Source: Streptomyces sp. SID12501
Lineage (GTDB): Bacteria > Actinomycetota > Actinomycetes > Streptomycetales > Streptomycetaceae
Reading direction: 5' to 3'
DNA length: 64,000 nucleotides
Assembly (NCBI RefSeq): GCF_010550245.1
Contig: NZ_JAAGLU010000043.1
Coordinates: 21,111 to 85,110, forward strand
Part shown: positions 16,062 through 25,105 of the stretch, piece after piece
Position numbering within the stretch: the first letter of the stretch is position 1
Layout of the letters: the number at the start of each line of letters is the position of its first letter
Made by a program: the position numbers and the translations under genes
The notes under the pieces: model-generated
The model's input: the letters and a program-made list of their open reading frames with translations, nothing else
Told to the model about the DNA's origin: nothing
The model's database searches: none

Positions 16062-17320
16062 TTGCCCTGCCCCCTTCGGTAGGGCATGCCGTCCGCCTTC
16101 GGCATCCGCAGGCGTTGCGCGGAGAAGGAGAGGACCAGCAGGGTCACGATGTAGGGCGCCGCCGTCACGAGCTGGCGGGGGACCTCGTTCGTGTCGGCGT
16201 ACCAGAAGAACATCACGGCCGAGATGACCGCGGTGATGACGGCGGGCACGTACCGCTTCTTCCACACCAGGTAGGCCGCGCCGACCACCAGCAGGATCGC
16301 CAGCAGCAGGATCAGCGCGTGCACGTTGGTCGTGCCGCCGCGCAGGTTGAGGCTGTCGGTGTAGCCGAACAGGCCCGCGCCGAGGGCGAGTCCGCCCGGC
16401 ATCCAGTTGCCGAAGATCATCGCGGCGAGGCCGATGTAGCCGCGCCCCGCCGTCTGGCCGTCCAGGTACACGTTCGAGGCGACGATCGACAGGAACGCGC
16501 CGCCGAGGCCCGCGAACCCGCCCGAGATGATCACGGCCAGGTACTTGTACTTGTAGACGTTGACGCCGAGCGACTCGGCGGCGATCGGGTTCTCACCGCA
16601 GGAGCGGAGGCGGAGGCCGAAGGCGGTGCGCCACAGAATCCACCAGCTGGCGGGTACGAGGGCCACCGCGATGACCGTCAGCGGGGAGAGGTCGGTGACC
16701 AGACCGCCGACGAGGCCCGCGATGTCCGAGACCAGGAACCAGTGCTTCTGGTTGAGCGTGTCCAGCCAGCTCGACAGCCCTGGGATGTCGAAGGTGCCGA
16801 GCGAGTCGATCGGCGGGGACTGCTTGGAGGAGCCCCCCTCGGCGTCCTCGAAGGTGAACTTCGAGAGGTAGCGGGCGGTGCCGAGGGCAAGGATGTTGAT
16901 GGCCACACCGGAGACGATGTGGTTGACGTTGAAGGTCACCGTCGCGACGGCGTGCAGGACGGCGCCGAGGCAACCGCCGAGGATGCCGAAGATGATGCCG
17001 ACCCACGGGCCCCACTGGTAGCCGGCCCAGGCGCCGAACCAGGTGCCGAGGATCATCATGCCTTCGAGGCCGATGTTGACGACGCCCGCGCGCTCGGCCC
17101 ACAGACCGCCGAGGCCGGCCAACCCGATCGGGACGGCGAGCCGCAGGGCAGTGGACATCTGGCCGGTGGAGGTGATGCCGTCGGCGCCCGTGATCAGGCG
17201 CACGACCGACGTCAGGATCAGCACACCCGCGATGATCAGCAGGAGTACCGGGAGCGAGATCCGGCGCTTGCCCTTGCCGGGCTGCTGCGCCTGCGGCTTG
17301 GCGATGGTCCGGGTGCTCAT
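16058..17320 (-). CDS. Nucleoside ABC transporter permease (second permease)
   Basis: A 420-residue BPD_transp_2-type permease (RbsC/NupQ-like) with about nine or ten membrane segments. The EAA-like cytoplasmic loop region is FGLRLRSCGENPIAAESLGVNVYKYKY. It is preceded by GGLWAERAGVVNIGLEGMMILG, typical of BMP-family nucleoside uptake systems. ATG 17320 overlaps the stop of the upstream permease (ATGA) and has GAAGGAGG 9 bases upstream. It is the partner of the permease at 17317 and the ATPase at 18444. Confidence 0.9.
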   Translation of the reverse strand: MSTRTIAKPQAQQPGKGKRRISLPVLLLIIAGVLILTSVVRLITGADGITSTGQMSTALRLAVPIGLAGLGGLWAERAGVVNIGLEGMMILGTWFGAWAGYQWGPWVGIIFGILGGCLGAVLHAVATVTFNVNHIVSGVAINILALGTARYLSKFTFEDAEGGSSKQSPPIDSLGTFDIPGLSSWLDTLNQKHWFLVSDIAGLVGGLVTDLSPLTVIAVALVPASWWILWRTAFGLRLRSCGENPIAAESLGVNVYKYKYLAVIISGGFAGLGGAFLSIVASNVYLDGQTAGRGYIGLAAMIFGNWMPGGLALGAGLFGYTDSLNLRGGTTNVHALILLLAILLVVGAAYLVWKKRYVPAVITAVISAVMFFWYADTNEVPRQLVTAAPYIVTLLVLSFSAQRLRMPKADGMPYRRGQGK

Positions 17321-18447
17321 CGGGCCGCCACCTCCTTCTGGGTGGTGTGGTTGTCGGCGGCGGCTGCGGCCAGTTCGGCGCCCACCTGATGCTGCTGGCG
17401 GCGCAGGCCCCACTGACGTACGGCCTCGTACGAGATGACGACCGCGAAGACGATCAGGCCCTGCATGATGGTGGCGATCTCCTTCTCGTACGGCACCGGG
17501 GTGGCGTAGTCGAGGGCGGGAGACGCCTTGTCGAGGAAGGCCCACAGCAGGGCGGCGAACGCGATGCCGCCGGGGTTGTTGCGGCCGAGGAGGGCGATGC
17601 CGATGGCGGTGAAGCCGAGGCCCGCGGGGAAGCTCAGGCTGTAGGTGTGGACCTCGCCGAGCAGCAGCGGCAGGCCGGACATGCCCGCCACACCGCCGGA
17701 GATCAGCATCGAGACGAGGACCATGCGCTTGGCGTCGACGCCGGAGGCCGCGGCGGCGGACTCGGACTCGCCGGTGGCGCGCAGGTCGAAGCCGAAGCGG
17801 GTGCGGTTGAGGACGGCCCAGTACAGGACGCCCATGAGGACGGCGAGGAAGACCAGTCCGTAGATCTCGCCGACGTCCGCGCCGAGGTCGATGCCCGGGA
17901 ACCAGCCGGACTCCTTCATCACACCGGTCGTGTTGTTGTTGCCGACCTGTACGCCCAGGTTGTCGGAGAGCATCAGCCAGCCGATGAGGCTGGTGGCGAT
18001 CGCGTTGAGCATGATCGTCGCGACGACCTCGCTGACGCCCCGGGTGATCTTCAGGACGCCCGCGATACCGGCCCAGAAGGCGCCGGTGAGCATGGCGACC
18101 AGGAGGAGCAGGGGGATCTGGAGGAAGGACGGCAGCGACACGTTGGCGCCGACCGCGGCGGCCATCATCGCGCCAAGGCGGTACTGGCCGTCGACGCCGA
18201 TGTTGAAGAGGTTCATACGGAAGCCGAGGGCGACCGCGAGTGCGGCGATGTAGTACATCGACGCCTGGTTGACGATCAGGACCTGGACGTCGGAGAACGA
18301 CGCCTGTTCCAGCATCAGGGAGTACGGCTCGAACGGGTTGCGGCCCGAGGCGAGCAGTACCACCGAGGTCAGGGCGATCGCCGCGACGAGCGCGATGACC
18401 GGTCCGGCCAGCGCGAGGAGCAGCCGCTCCTTGTCGAACTTCTTCAT
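17317..18447 (-). CDS. Nucleoside ABC transporter permease (first permease)
   Basis: A 376-residue permease of the NupP type. Membrane segments begin at residue 14. Characteristic stretches are YIAALAVALGFRMNLFNIGVDGQYRLGAMMAA and FDLRATGESESAAAASGVDAKRMV (cytoplasmic coupling loop). It overlaps the ATPase gene (ATGA at 18444-18447) and the next permease by 4 bases, so the three are one translational unit. Confidence 0.9.
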   Translation of the reverse strand: MKKFDKERLLLALAGPVIALVAAIALTSVVLLASGRNPFEPYSLMLEQASFSDVQVLIVNQASMYYIAALAVALGFRMNLFNIGVDGQYRLGAMMAAAVGANVSLPSFLQIPLLLLVAMLTGAFWAGIAGVLKITRGVSEVVATIMLNAIATSLIGWLMLSDNLGVQVGNNNTTGVMKESGWFPGIDLGADVGEIYGLVFLAVLMGVLYWAVLNRTRFGFDLRATGESESAAAASGVDAKRMVLVSMLISGGVAGMSGLPLLLGEVHTYSLSFPAGLGFTAIGIALLGRNNPGGIAFAALLWAFLDKASPALDYATPVPYEKEIATIMQGLIVFAVVISYEAVRQWGLRRQQHQVGAELAAAAADNHTTQKEVAAR

Positions 18448-20081
18448 CGGGCCTCGTCCTCCGGGGCGGTGTCCGCGCTTGCTTCCGGGCTTGCTTCCAC
18501 GCCGGCTTCGGCGCTCTCTTCGACGTGCTCCAGGTGGCCGGTCGCGGCACCCGTCATGGCCGAGCCGAGTTCTTCCGGCGTGATGGTGGCCGGGTCGGCG
18601 TCGGCGACCAGCCTGCCGTTGTAGATGACGCGCAGGGTGTCCGACAGGCCGATCAGCTCGTCCAGGTCGGCGGAGATCAGCAGCACGGCCAGGCCTTCGC
18701 GGCGGGCCTCGCGGATCTGGTCCCAGATCTGCGCCTGGGCGCCGACGTCCACACCCCGGGTGGGGTGGGCGGCGATCAGGAAGCGCGGCTTGTGGGTCAT
18801 CTCGCGGCCGACGATCAGCTTCTGCTGGTTGCCGCCGGAGAGGGAGGCTGCGGTGACGTCGATACCGGGGGTGCGGACGTCGTACGCCTCCACGATCCGG
18901 CGGGTGTCCTCCTGGGCGCCCTTCGGGTCGAGCCAGAAGCCGCGCTTGCCCTTGCTGTTGGGCTTCTCGGTGACATGGCCGAGGATGCGGTTCTCCCAGA
19001 GCGGGGCTTCGAGGAGCAGGCCGTGGCGGTGGCGGTCCTCGGGGATGTAGCCGACGCCGTGCTCGCGGCGCTTGCGGGTGGGCCAGGCGGTGATCTCGTC
19101 GCCTTCGAGGGCGATGGTGCCGGAGTCGGCGCTCTGGAGGCCGATGAGGGCTTCGATCAGCTCGGTCTGGCCGTTGCCCTCGACACCGGCGAGGCCGAGG
19201 ACCTCGCCCGCGTGGATGGTGAAGGTGATGTCGTCGAGGACGGCCCGGCCGCCCTCCGCCTCCAGGCGCAGCTTCTCCACCTGTAGTACGGGGCGGTCGG
19301 TGACCGTGGACTCGCTGGTCTCCGGCGTCGGCAGTTCGCTGCCCACCATCAGCTCGGCGAGCTGACGCGGGGTCGTCTCGGCGGGGACGGCCGTGCCGAC
19401 CGTCGTACCGCGCCGGATGACGGTGATCTCGTCGGCGACCGACAGGACCTCGCCCAGCTTGTGGGAGATGAAGATGACGGCAAGGCCCTCGGACTTGAGT
19501 TCCCGCAGGTTCTCGAAGAGGGCGTCGACCTCCTGCGGGACGAGGACCGCGGTGGGCTCGTCGAGGATGAGGGTCCTGGCGCCCCGGTAGAGGACCTTGA
19601 GGATCTCGACGCGCTGACGGTCGGCGACGCCGAGGTCCTCGACGAGGGCGTCCGGGCGGACGCTCAGACCGTAGCGGTCGGAGATCTCCTTGATCTTCCT
19701 GCGGGCGCCGCCGCCGATACCGTGGAGCTTCTCGCTGCCCAGGACGACGTTCTCCAGGACGGTGAGGTTGTCGGCGAGCATGAAGTGCTGGTGGACCATG
19801 CCGATGCCGCGCGCGATAGCGTCGGCGGGCGACGAGAAGGCCACCTGGTCACCGTCGACCGCGATGGTGCCCTCGTCCGGCTTCTGCATACCGTAGAGGA
19901 TCTTCATCAGGGTGGACTTGCCGGCCCCGTTCTCGCCGACGAGGGCGTGCACGGTGCCCTTTTTGACCGTGAGGTGGATGTCGTGGTTGGCGACGACACC
20001 GGGGAACCGCTTGGTGATGCCCGTCAGCTCGACCGCGGTCGTCGACTGAGCGGTGAGCGGAGGGCTGCTGGACGCGTCGAT
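18444..20081 (-). CDS. Nucleoside ABC transporter ATP-binding protein (double ABC), apparent ATC start
   Basis: A 545-residue protein with two fused ABC domains, as in sugar/nucleoside importers (RbsA/NupO type). Domain 1: Walker A VGENGAGKST, Walker B LILDEPTAVL. Domain 2: LSGGNQQKL signature and HPTRGVDVGAQ; its Walker A is degenerate (LAGVEGNGQTE), as usual. The conserved N-terminus (AVELTGITKRFPGV) lies upstream of the first canonical start, GTG 19952, which is only a few residues before Walker A. The only well-placed initiation point is ATC 20081, 8 bases after AAGGAG. An ATG-to-ATC change is the simplest reading. A CTACGCGCGTAG palindrome lies 30 bases upstream. Confidence 0.85.
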   Translation of the reverse strand: MDASSSPPLTAQSTTAVELTGITKRFPGVVANHDIHLTVKKGTVHALVGENGAGKSTLMKILYGMQKPDEGTIAVDGDQVAFSSPADAIARGIGMVHQHFMLADNLTVLENVVLGSEKLHGIGGGARRKIKEISDRYGLSVRPDALVEDLGVADRQRVEILKVLYRGARTLILDEPTAVLVPQEVDALFENLRELKSEGLAVIFISHKLGEVLSVADEITVIRRGTTVGTAVPAETTPRQLAELMVGSELPTPETSESTVTDRPVLQVEKLRLEAEGGRAVLDDITFTIHAGEVLGLAGVEGNGQTELIEALIGLQSADSGTIALEGDEITAWPTRKRREHGVGYIPEDRHRHGLLLEAPLWENRILGHVTEKPNSKGKRGFWLDPKGAQEDTRRIVEAYDVRTPGIDVTAASLSGGNQQKLIVGREMTHKPRFLIAAHPTRGVDVGAQAQIWDQIREARREGLAVLLISADLDELIGLSDTLRVIYNGRLVADADPATITPEELGSAMTGAATGHLEHVEESAEAGVEASPEASADTAPEDEAR

Positions 20082-20110
20082 GGCGCACTCTCCTTGAGAA
20101 GGGGGCCTCT

Positions 20111-20122
20111 CTACGCGCGTAG
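20111..20122. promoter_or_regulatory. Palindrome CTACGCGCGTAG before the nucleoside ABC operon
   Basis: A perfect 12-bp palindrome identical to the one before add (8331-8342), 30 bases upstream of the ATPase start region. It suggests that the transporter/cdd/deoA unit has its own regulated promoter in addition to read-through from bmp1. Confidence 0.6.
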
Positions 20123-20212
20123 CGCCCCTGCTTTAAATAGTGCCCGGGTCTGATCGGACTTGATCATTTGGTGATTGATCCGTACCGATCCGTTCCGAGC
20201 ATTCTGCCGCGC

Positions 20213-20252
20213 GAACGGGGTGCGGATTGACCATCCTCTCCGCACCCCGTTC
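20213..20252 (-). terminator. Hairpin between the BMP lipoprotein and the ATPase gene
   Basis: A perfect 14-bp stem (20213-20226 with 20239-20252) downstream of bmp1 on the minus strand. It probably terminates or attenuates, so that the lipoprotein is made in excess over the membrane components. Confidence 0.7.
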
Positions 20253-20327
20253 CGTGGCCGTAACGCCGTTATTACAGCGCCTGATAGGTCACGCTCAAGC
20301 CCTCTGACATCAGCGGGTTCTGCTGCG

Positions 20328-21383
20328 TCAGGAGGTCTTGACCTTGATCGAACCGTCCTTGATGCCGGCCTCGGCCTTCGCCAGCGCGGCCTGCAGGGTG
20401 GCGTTGTCCTTGAAGACCGGGTTGGAGTCGGCCAGGCCGACACCGCCCGAGGCGAGGTCGGCGCGGACCACACCGGTCTCGGGCTTGCCGTCCTTGACCG
20501 ACTTGGCCAGGTTGTAGACCGCCCCGGCGACGTCCTTCAGGGCCGACGTCAGGATGGAGTCCTTGTACTTGGCCAGCGCGTCCTGCTTGTACTGGTCCGA
20601 GTCGACGCCGATCGCCCAGATCTTGTGGGCCGCGGCGGCCTTGATCACGCCCTGGCCGGAGAGACCGGCGGCGGCGTAGACGACGTCCGCCTTGGCGTCG
20701 ATCTGGCCCTCGGCAGCGCTCTCGCCCTTGTCGGGGCTGGAGAAGCCGCCCTCCTGCGCGGTCTCGGTCAGGTACTGCGACTTGACCGTGACACCCTTCT
20801 TGGTGTCCTCGACGCCCTGCTTGAAGCCCGCCTCGAACTTGTGGATGAGCGGGACGTCCACGCCACCGATGAAGCCGACGACGTTCGTCTTCGTGGTGAG
20901 GGCGGCCGTGACACCGGCGAGGTAGGAGCCCTGCTCCTCGGTGAAGACGAGGTCCGCGACGTTGTCGGCCTGGACCTGCTCGTCGTCGATGACACCGAAG
21001 GTCACCTTCGGGAACTTGGCGGAGACCTCCTTGACGGCGGGCGCGTAGGCGTAACCGACGCCGATCACCGGGTTGTAGCCCTGCTTGGCGAGCTGCTCCA
21101 GGCGCTGGGCCTTGTCCGCGTCGGACTCGCCGTCCTGCGGCTCGACGGCGGTGCTCTTGTAGCCGAACTCCGTGTCGGCCTTGTCCATGCCGGCGGTCGC
21201 GGCGTCGTTGAAGGACTGGTCGCCCTTGCCACCGACGTCGTAGGCGAGGGCGAGACCCTTGCCCGCGCTGTCGCTGCTGCTGGAGGAGGACGAGGAGGTG
21301 GACGAGCTGCCGCAGGCAGAGGCAGTTACGGCGAGGGTGGCGGACGCGAGACCCGCAACCGCGATTCGGGACAGCCGGCGCAT
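20328..21383 (-). CDS. BMP-family nucleoside-binding lipoprotein (bmp1)
   Basis: A 351-residue lipoprotein. ATG 21383 follows AAAGGAG. The signal ends at lipobox VTASAC with Cys24, then a Ser-rich linker (about 14 Ser) and the periplasmic-binding-type BMP fold: LALAYDVGGKGDQSFNDAATAG, VEPQDGESDADKAQRLEQLA, NPVIGVGYAYAPAVKEV, VGFIGGVDVPLIHKFEAGF, VYAAAGLSGQGVIKAAA, WAIGVDSDQY. These match purine/pyrimidine nucleoside receptors (PnrA/NupN-like). It delivers nucleosides to the permease/ATPase genes just downstream. A close paralogue lies at 23949. Confidence 0.92.
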   Translation of the reverse strand: MRRLSRIAVAGLASATLAVTASACGSSSTSSSSSSSSDSAGKGLALAYDVGGKGDQSFNDAATAGMDKADTEFGYKSTAVEPQDGESDADKAQRLEQLAKQGYNPVIGVGYAYAPAVKEVSAKFPKVTFGVIDDEQVQADNVADLVFTEEQGSYLAGVTAALTTKTNVVGFIGGVDVPLIHKFEAGFKQGVEDTKKGVTVKSQYLTETAQEGGFSSPDKGESAAEGQIDAKADVVYAAAGLSGQGVIKAAAAHKIWAIGVDSDQYKQDALAKYKDSILTSALKDVAGAVYNLAKSVKDGKPETGVVRADLASGGVGLADSNPVFKDNATLQAALAKAEAGIKDGSIKVKTS

Positions 21384-21436
21384 GGGAAGGTACTCCTTTG
21401 TGCAAGCGCCTACCAGGCGCAGGTTCCGCCGCAGCG

Positions 21437-21485
21437 TAACGCGCGTAGACCGGACGGAAAACCCCAACTGTCCGGTCCGTTATCG
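21437..21485 (-). promoter_or_regulatory. bmp1 promoter/operator region
   Basis: On the minus strand this reads TCGATAACGG, 28 bases, then CTACGCGCGTTA (21437-21448). The first element is at about 21476-21485. The bmp2 promoter has the same two elements with exactly the same 28-base gap. An extra 8-bp inverted repeat (21448-21455 with 21470-21477) sits between them here. Confidence 0.5.
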
Positions 21486-21704
21486 AGCTGTGGCCGCAGT
21501 CGCGGCCCACATTACGGACAGGAGGGCGCCCTTCGCGGGAAGCAAGCGGCGTATGTGCAGGAACGATGCCCGGCCGGGCGTATGAAGGGCCACCGGGACG
21601 ACGCGATCCGCTGACTGTCCGCTTACCGAAGGTTGACCAAAGCCGGGACAAGGTTGACCGGGTACAGACACAGGCAAAACCAAGCCCGACCTACGTTCTG
21701 GCCC

Positions 21705-22427
21705 ATGCCCCCACAGCCACCACCCCTTTCTCCCAGGGCGCCCCTCGCCCGCACGGCCCAGGCCTCCCGCGCCCCACTGCCCGTGCTGCCCTACCGCAAG
21801 CCCACCAAGGGCCGCGACTACTGGGTCCTCGACGACGTCCTGCCCGGCGTGGACGCCGTACGCGAGCGGTGTCTCGCCAAGGACGACTGGACCGAGGGCC
21901 ACCCGTACACCTCGGAGAGCTGGCCCGGGCTGCGGGCCATGCCGGGCCTCGAACCCGCCGAGCTGGGGCGGATCGAGCGGCTGGTGAAGCAGGCGACCGG
22001 CGCGAAGGAACTCTGGGTGCAGAAGGCCCCCGGCGGCGGCACCCTCAACCACAACTGCGTCCAGGTGGTCGGCGAGGGCGAGAGCACGCCCCGCCCGCAC
22101 ACGGACTCACGGGCGCTGTGCCGGTACGCGGCCGTGCTCTACCTCAACCCGGGTGTCCCCAAGGACTGCGGCACCAGCTTCTTCCGCCAGTCCCTGCCCG
22201 GCGGCCGGCTCGGCGGCAACACGGTCCAGGCCCCGCACAACAACCTGGTGGAGGCGCTGGGCACCCGGTTCGTGGCACCGGACGCCTTCGAGGAGGACGT
22301 ACGCGTCCCGCACAGGTACAACCGCCTGCTCCTCTACAACGCCAACCTCGTGCACAGCGCGACCGGTTACTGCGGGACGACGCTGGAGGAGAAGCGGATG
22401 ACGGCCGTCTTCTTCTGGATGGCGTGA
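21705..22427 (+). CDS. DUF6445 family protein (2OG/Fe(II) oxygenase-like fold)
   Basis: 240 residues from ATG 21705. The frame is open back to 21633, but conserved-looking sequence starts only at PVLPYRKPTKGRDYWVLDDVLPGVDAVR. An iron-binding facial triad is suggested by RPHTDSRALC (HxD) and the distal LVHSATGY (His), with YAAVLYLNP between, as in prolyl-hydroxylase-like folds. The substrate is unknown. It sits alone, divergent from bmp1, and is followed by a strong terminator. Confidence 0.75.
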   Translation: MPPQPPPLSPRAPLARTAQASRAPLPVLPYRKPTKGRDYWVLDDVLPGVDAVRERCLAKDDWTEGHPYTSESWPGLRAMPGLEPAELGRIERLVKQATGAKELWVQKAPGGGTLNHNCVQVVGEGESTPRPHTDSRALCRYAAVLYLNPGVPKDCGTSFFRQSLPGGRLGGNTVQAPHNNLVEALGTRFVAPDAFEEDVRVPHRYNRLLLYNANLVHSATGYCGTTLEEKRMTAVFFWMA

Positions 22428-22462
22428 GCGGCTTCCCCTCTTCCCTTGCCCCCTGTAGGCCC

Positions 22463-22498
22463 AGCGGCGCCCCGGTCCCCTGGAACCGGGGCGCCGCT
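22463..22498 (+). terminator. Terminator after the DUF6445 gene
   Basis: A perfect 13-bp stem (22463-22475 with 22486-22498), 36 bases past the stop. Confidence 0.8.
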
Positions 22499-22637
22499 GC
22501 CGCTTGCCCGGCGGAGCTGGGTGTATGTGAACACGCGTGCCCGTGTTCGCTGATGAGGGTGATCGGGGCGGAAGAGGGGCGCGGATGTGCTGATCTCGTA
22601 CGTATGGTCGTCCGGCAGGGCTCGGGGGAGCCCGAAC

Positions 22638-23885
22638 GTGGACGGGGGCAAGGGCGTGGCGGAAGCAGCGGGGGCCGGCGGAGCGGGGCATGCCCGGTAC
22701 ACGTTCCGGCTTCGTGTGTCGTCCACCGCTCACACGCTGCTGATGGCGGAGTGGGACCGGTGCCGGTGGGTGTGGAACGAGTGCGTGGACAAGTCGAAGC
22801 AGGTCCATGCCTGGAACAGACACCGTCCCGAGGGCGCCGACAAGCAAACGTGCGGCCCGGCGCAGCTCGACAAGATGCTGACCGAGGCTCGTACCGCGAA
22901 TGCGTGGCTGCGGGAAGGTTCCAGTGTTCCGCAGCAGCAGTTGATCCGGGACTTCGGGAAGTCCCGCGCCAAGGCCCAAAAAGACATCAAGGAACGTCTG
23001 CCGATGCGGCAGCGGGCCGGGATGCCGAAGTGGAAGAAGAAGCGCGAGGCGCTGCCGACGCTGAACTACACCCGGCGCGGCTTCCGGTTGAAGGACAACC
23101 GACTGCACCTGGCGGGCGGGGTCGTCCTGAGCGTGGTGTGGTCGCGTGCCCTGCCTGCCGCCCCGTCCTCCGTGCGTGTCCATCAGGATGCTCTAGGCCA
23201 CTGGTACGCCAGCTTCGTCGCGCCTGCCGAGGCGGAGCCGCTGCCCGCCACCGGCCGCGTGATCGGTGTCGACTGGGGTGTGAAGGAGACCGCGACCACC
23301 ACGTCCGACGCCCATGACCTTCCTCATGCCGCTCACGGCAAGAAAGCCCAGAAGCAACTGACCCGGTACGACCGGATGATGGCCCGCCGCAAGCCCAGGA
23401 AGGGGCAGGCCGCCTCGAAGGGCTACCGCGAGGCCAAGCACCTGCGCGCCAAGGCGTACAAGAAGGCGGCCCGGCAACGCCAGGACACCGGCCGCAAGTG
23501 GGCCAAGAAGGTTGTGCGCGACCACGACGCGTTGGCTGTCGAGGACTTCAAGCCGAAGTTCCTGGCCAAGTCCACCATGGCCAGGAAGGCCGCCGACGCC
23601 GCGATCGGCGCCACCAAGGCGGCCCTGACCGAGATGGGCCGCAAGCACGGCCGGGATGTACGGCTCGTGCATCCTGCGTACACCACTATGGACTGTCGAC
23701 ACTGCCATGCGAGAGCCAAGCACGCACTGCCGCTGTCCGAACGAACGTATACCTGCACCGTGTGCGGAGCCGTATCCCCCAGGGATAAGAACTCCGCACA
23801 CGTGATGCTGGTCCGGGCTGGTCTCAACCCGGCTGGTGCCGAGGGCGTAAGACCACCAGGGGCGCGGCCCCCGGTGGCAGCCTGA
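22638..23885 (+). CDS. tnpB: TnpB-type RNA-guided endonuclease
   Basis: About 415 residues from GTG 22638 (GGGGGAG 7 bases upstream; GTG 22587 and 22656 are alternatives). After an N-terminal RuvC-linked wedge/REC part come RuvC motif I VIGVDWGVKETA (Asp), motif II ALAVEDFKPK (Glu), a zinc ribbon (CRHCHARAKHAL...YTCTVCG) and motif III SPRDKNSAHVML (Asp), so the catalytic triad looks intact. TnpB proteins cut DNA guided by an RNA made from the transposon right end, promoting element retention (family knowledge). Basic Lys/Arg stretches (KKAQKQLTRYDRMMARRKPRKG) fit nucleic-acid binding. Confidence 0.85.
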   Translation: MDGGKGVAEAAGAGGAGHARYTFRLRVSSTAHTLLMAEWDRCRWVWNECVDKSKQVHAWNRHRPEGADKQTCGPAQLDKMLTEARTANAWLREGSSVPQQQLIRDFGKSRAKAQKDIKERLPMRQRAGMPKWKKKREALPTLNYTRRGFRLKDNRLHLAGGVVLSVVWSRALPAAPSSVRVHQDALGHWYASFVAPAEAEPLPATGRVIGVDWGVKETATTTSDAHDLPHAAHGKKAQKQLTRYDRMMARRKPRKGQAASKGYREAKHLRAKAYKKAARQRQDTGRKWAKKVVRDHDALAVEDFKPKFLAKSTMARKAADAAIGATKAALTEMGRKHGRDVRLVHPAYTTMDCRHCHARAKHALPLSERTYTCTVCGAVSPRDKNSAHVMLVRAGLNPAGAEGVRPPGARPPVAA

Positions 23886-23952
23886 GCCAGAAATCCCTGA
23901 TCAACCCTGGAGGGCGAGGAATCCCCTTCCCTTCAGGGCGGGGAGGACTCAA
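23810..23952 (+). ncRNA. Putative omega (re)RNA region of the tnpB element
   Basis: In this family the guide RNA overlaps the tnpB 3' end and the right end. The stretch around 23813-23838 is nearly identical (one difference) to 47265-47290, which is in the orphan right end. The terminal hairpin ends at 23952. The guide would be read from the flank beginning TTGGTGTTGAC. Confidence 0.45.
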
Positions 23953-25022
23953 TTGGTGTTGACGGTGACCTTGCCGTCGATGATGTCCTGCTTGGCCTTG
24001 TCGACAGCGGCAACGACGTCCGTCATCGCCTTGTACTTCGGGTTGGTGTCGGCGAAACCGACGCCGCCCGACTTGAGGTCGGCGCGCACGACGCCGGTCA
24101 GCGGCTTGCCCTCGTACACGGACTTGGACAGGTCGTAGACCGCGCCGCCGACGTTCTTCAGGGCCGAGCCGAGGATGTAGTCCTTGTACGCGGCGAGCGC
24201 CTGCTGGCTGTACTGGTCGGAGTCGACACCGATCGCCCAGATCTTCTTGGCGGCGGCCTCGGAGATCACGCCCTGACCGGACAGACCGGCCGCGGCGTAG
24301 ATCACGTCGGCGCCGGCCTCGATCTGGCCGCTCGCCGCGTCCTTGCCCTTGTCGGGGCTGGAGAAGCCGCCCTCCTGGGGCGTCTCCGTCAGATACTGCG
24401 ACTCGATCTTGATGCTGGGGTTGACGGACTTGGCGCCCTGGACGAAGCCCGCCTCGAACTTGTGGATGAGCGGGATGTCCACGCCACCGATGAAGCCGAT
24501 GTGGTTCACCTTCGTCACCTTGGCGGCGGCGACGCCGGCCAGGTAGGAGGCCTGCTCCTCGTGGAAGACGAGGTCGGCGACGTTGTTCGCGGTGACCGAC
24601 TCGTCGTCGATGATGCCGAAGGAGGTCTTCGGGAACTTGGCGGCGACCTCCTTGACGGCGGGCCCGTAGACGAAGCCGACGCCTATGACCGGGTTGTAGC
24701 CGGCCTGGGCGAGCTGGGTGAGGCGCTGGACCTTGTCCGCGTCGGACTCGCCGTCCTGCGGCTCGATGTCCCGGCCGCCCATCTTGAACTCGGTGCTGGC
24801 CTTCTCGAAGCCGGCGTAGGCGGCGTCGTTGAAGGACTGGTCGCCCTTGCCACCGATGTCGTAGGCGAGGCCGATGCCCTTGCCCGAGTACGTGCCGGAC
24901 GACGACGCGTCGGCGCTGTCGGCCTTCTTGCTGGACTCACCGCAACCGGCAGCCGTGAGAGCGACGACCGCGACGGCCACCGCAGCTTGAGAGAACCGAG
25001 TCCTCCGAGAAATAAGACGCAC
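23949..25022 (-). CDS. BMP-family nucleoside-binding lipoprotein (bmp2)
   Basis: A 357-residue paralogue of bmp1. GTG 25022 was chosen because AAGGGG lies 8 bases upstream. The lipobox is LTAAGC with Cys27. BMP motifs: IGLAYDIGGKGDQSFNDAAYAG, IEPQDGESDADKVQRLTQLA, IGFIGGVDIPLIHKFEAGF, IYAAAGLSGQGVISEAA, WAIGVDSDQY. The stop codon TGA (23951-23949) falls inside the TCAA terminus of the tnpB element, so the last codons or the stop may have been altered by the insertion. It has its own promoter, with operator and spacing like bmp1. Both lipoproteins probably feed the same transporter with different nucleoside preference (inference). Confidence 0.9.
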   Translation of the reverse strand: MRLISRRTRFSQAAVAVAVVALTAAGCGESSKKADSADASSSGTYSGKGIGLAYDIGGKGDQSFNDAAYAGFEKASTEFKMGGRDIEPQDGESDADKVQRLTQLAQAGYNPVIGVGFVYGPAVKEVAAKFPKTSFGIIDDESVTANNVADLVFHEEQASYLAGVAAAKVTKVNHIGFIGGVDIPLIHKFEAGFVQGAKSVNPSIKIESQYLTETPQEGGFSSPDKGKDAASGQIEAGADVIYAAAGLSGQGVISEAAAKKIWAIGVDSDQYSQQALAAYKDYILGSALKNVGGAVYDLSKSVYEGKPLTGVVRADLKSGGVGFADTNPKYKAMTDVVAAVDKAKQDIIDGKVTVNTN

Positions 25023-25105
25023 AGCAGGCACCCCTTCATCCCCACGGCACCGTCCCCGGCCCGCTTTCCCAATGCGCCACCTGCGGCAGCGATTGCGGCG
25101 CACAG

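Larger units (their letters stand above)
22600..23952 (+). mobile_element. IS1341-type (tnpB-only) IS605-family element
   Basis: It consists of a single tnpB gene plus a right end with a hairpin (AATCCCC...GGGGAGG) finishing in TCAA at 23949-23952. No tnpA is present, so it is non-autonomous. The same style of right end, ending in TCAA, closes the elements at 47374 and 60230. The left boundary is not defined by sequence (somewhere between 22499 and 22638). The right end touches the bmp2 stop codon. Confidence 0.75.
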
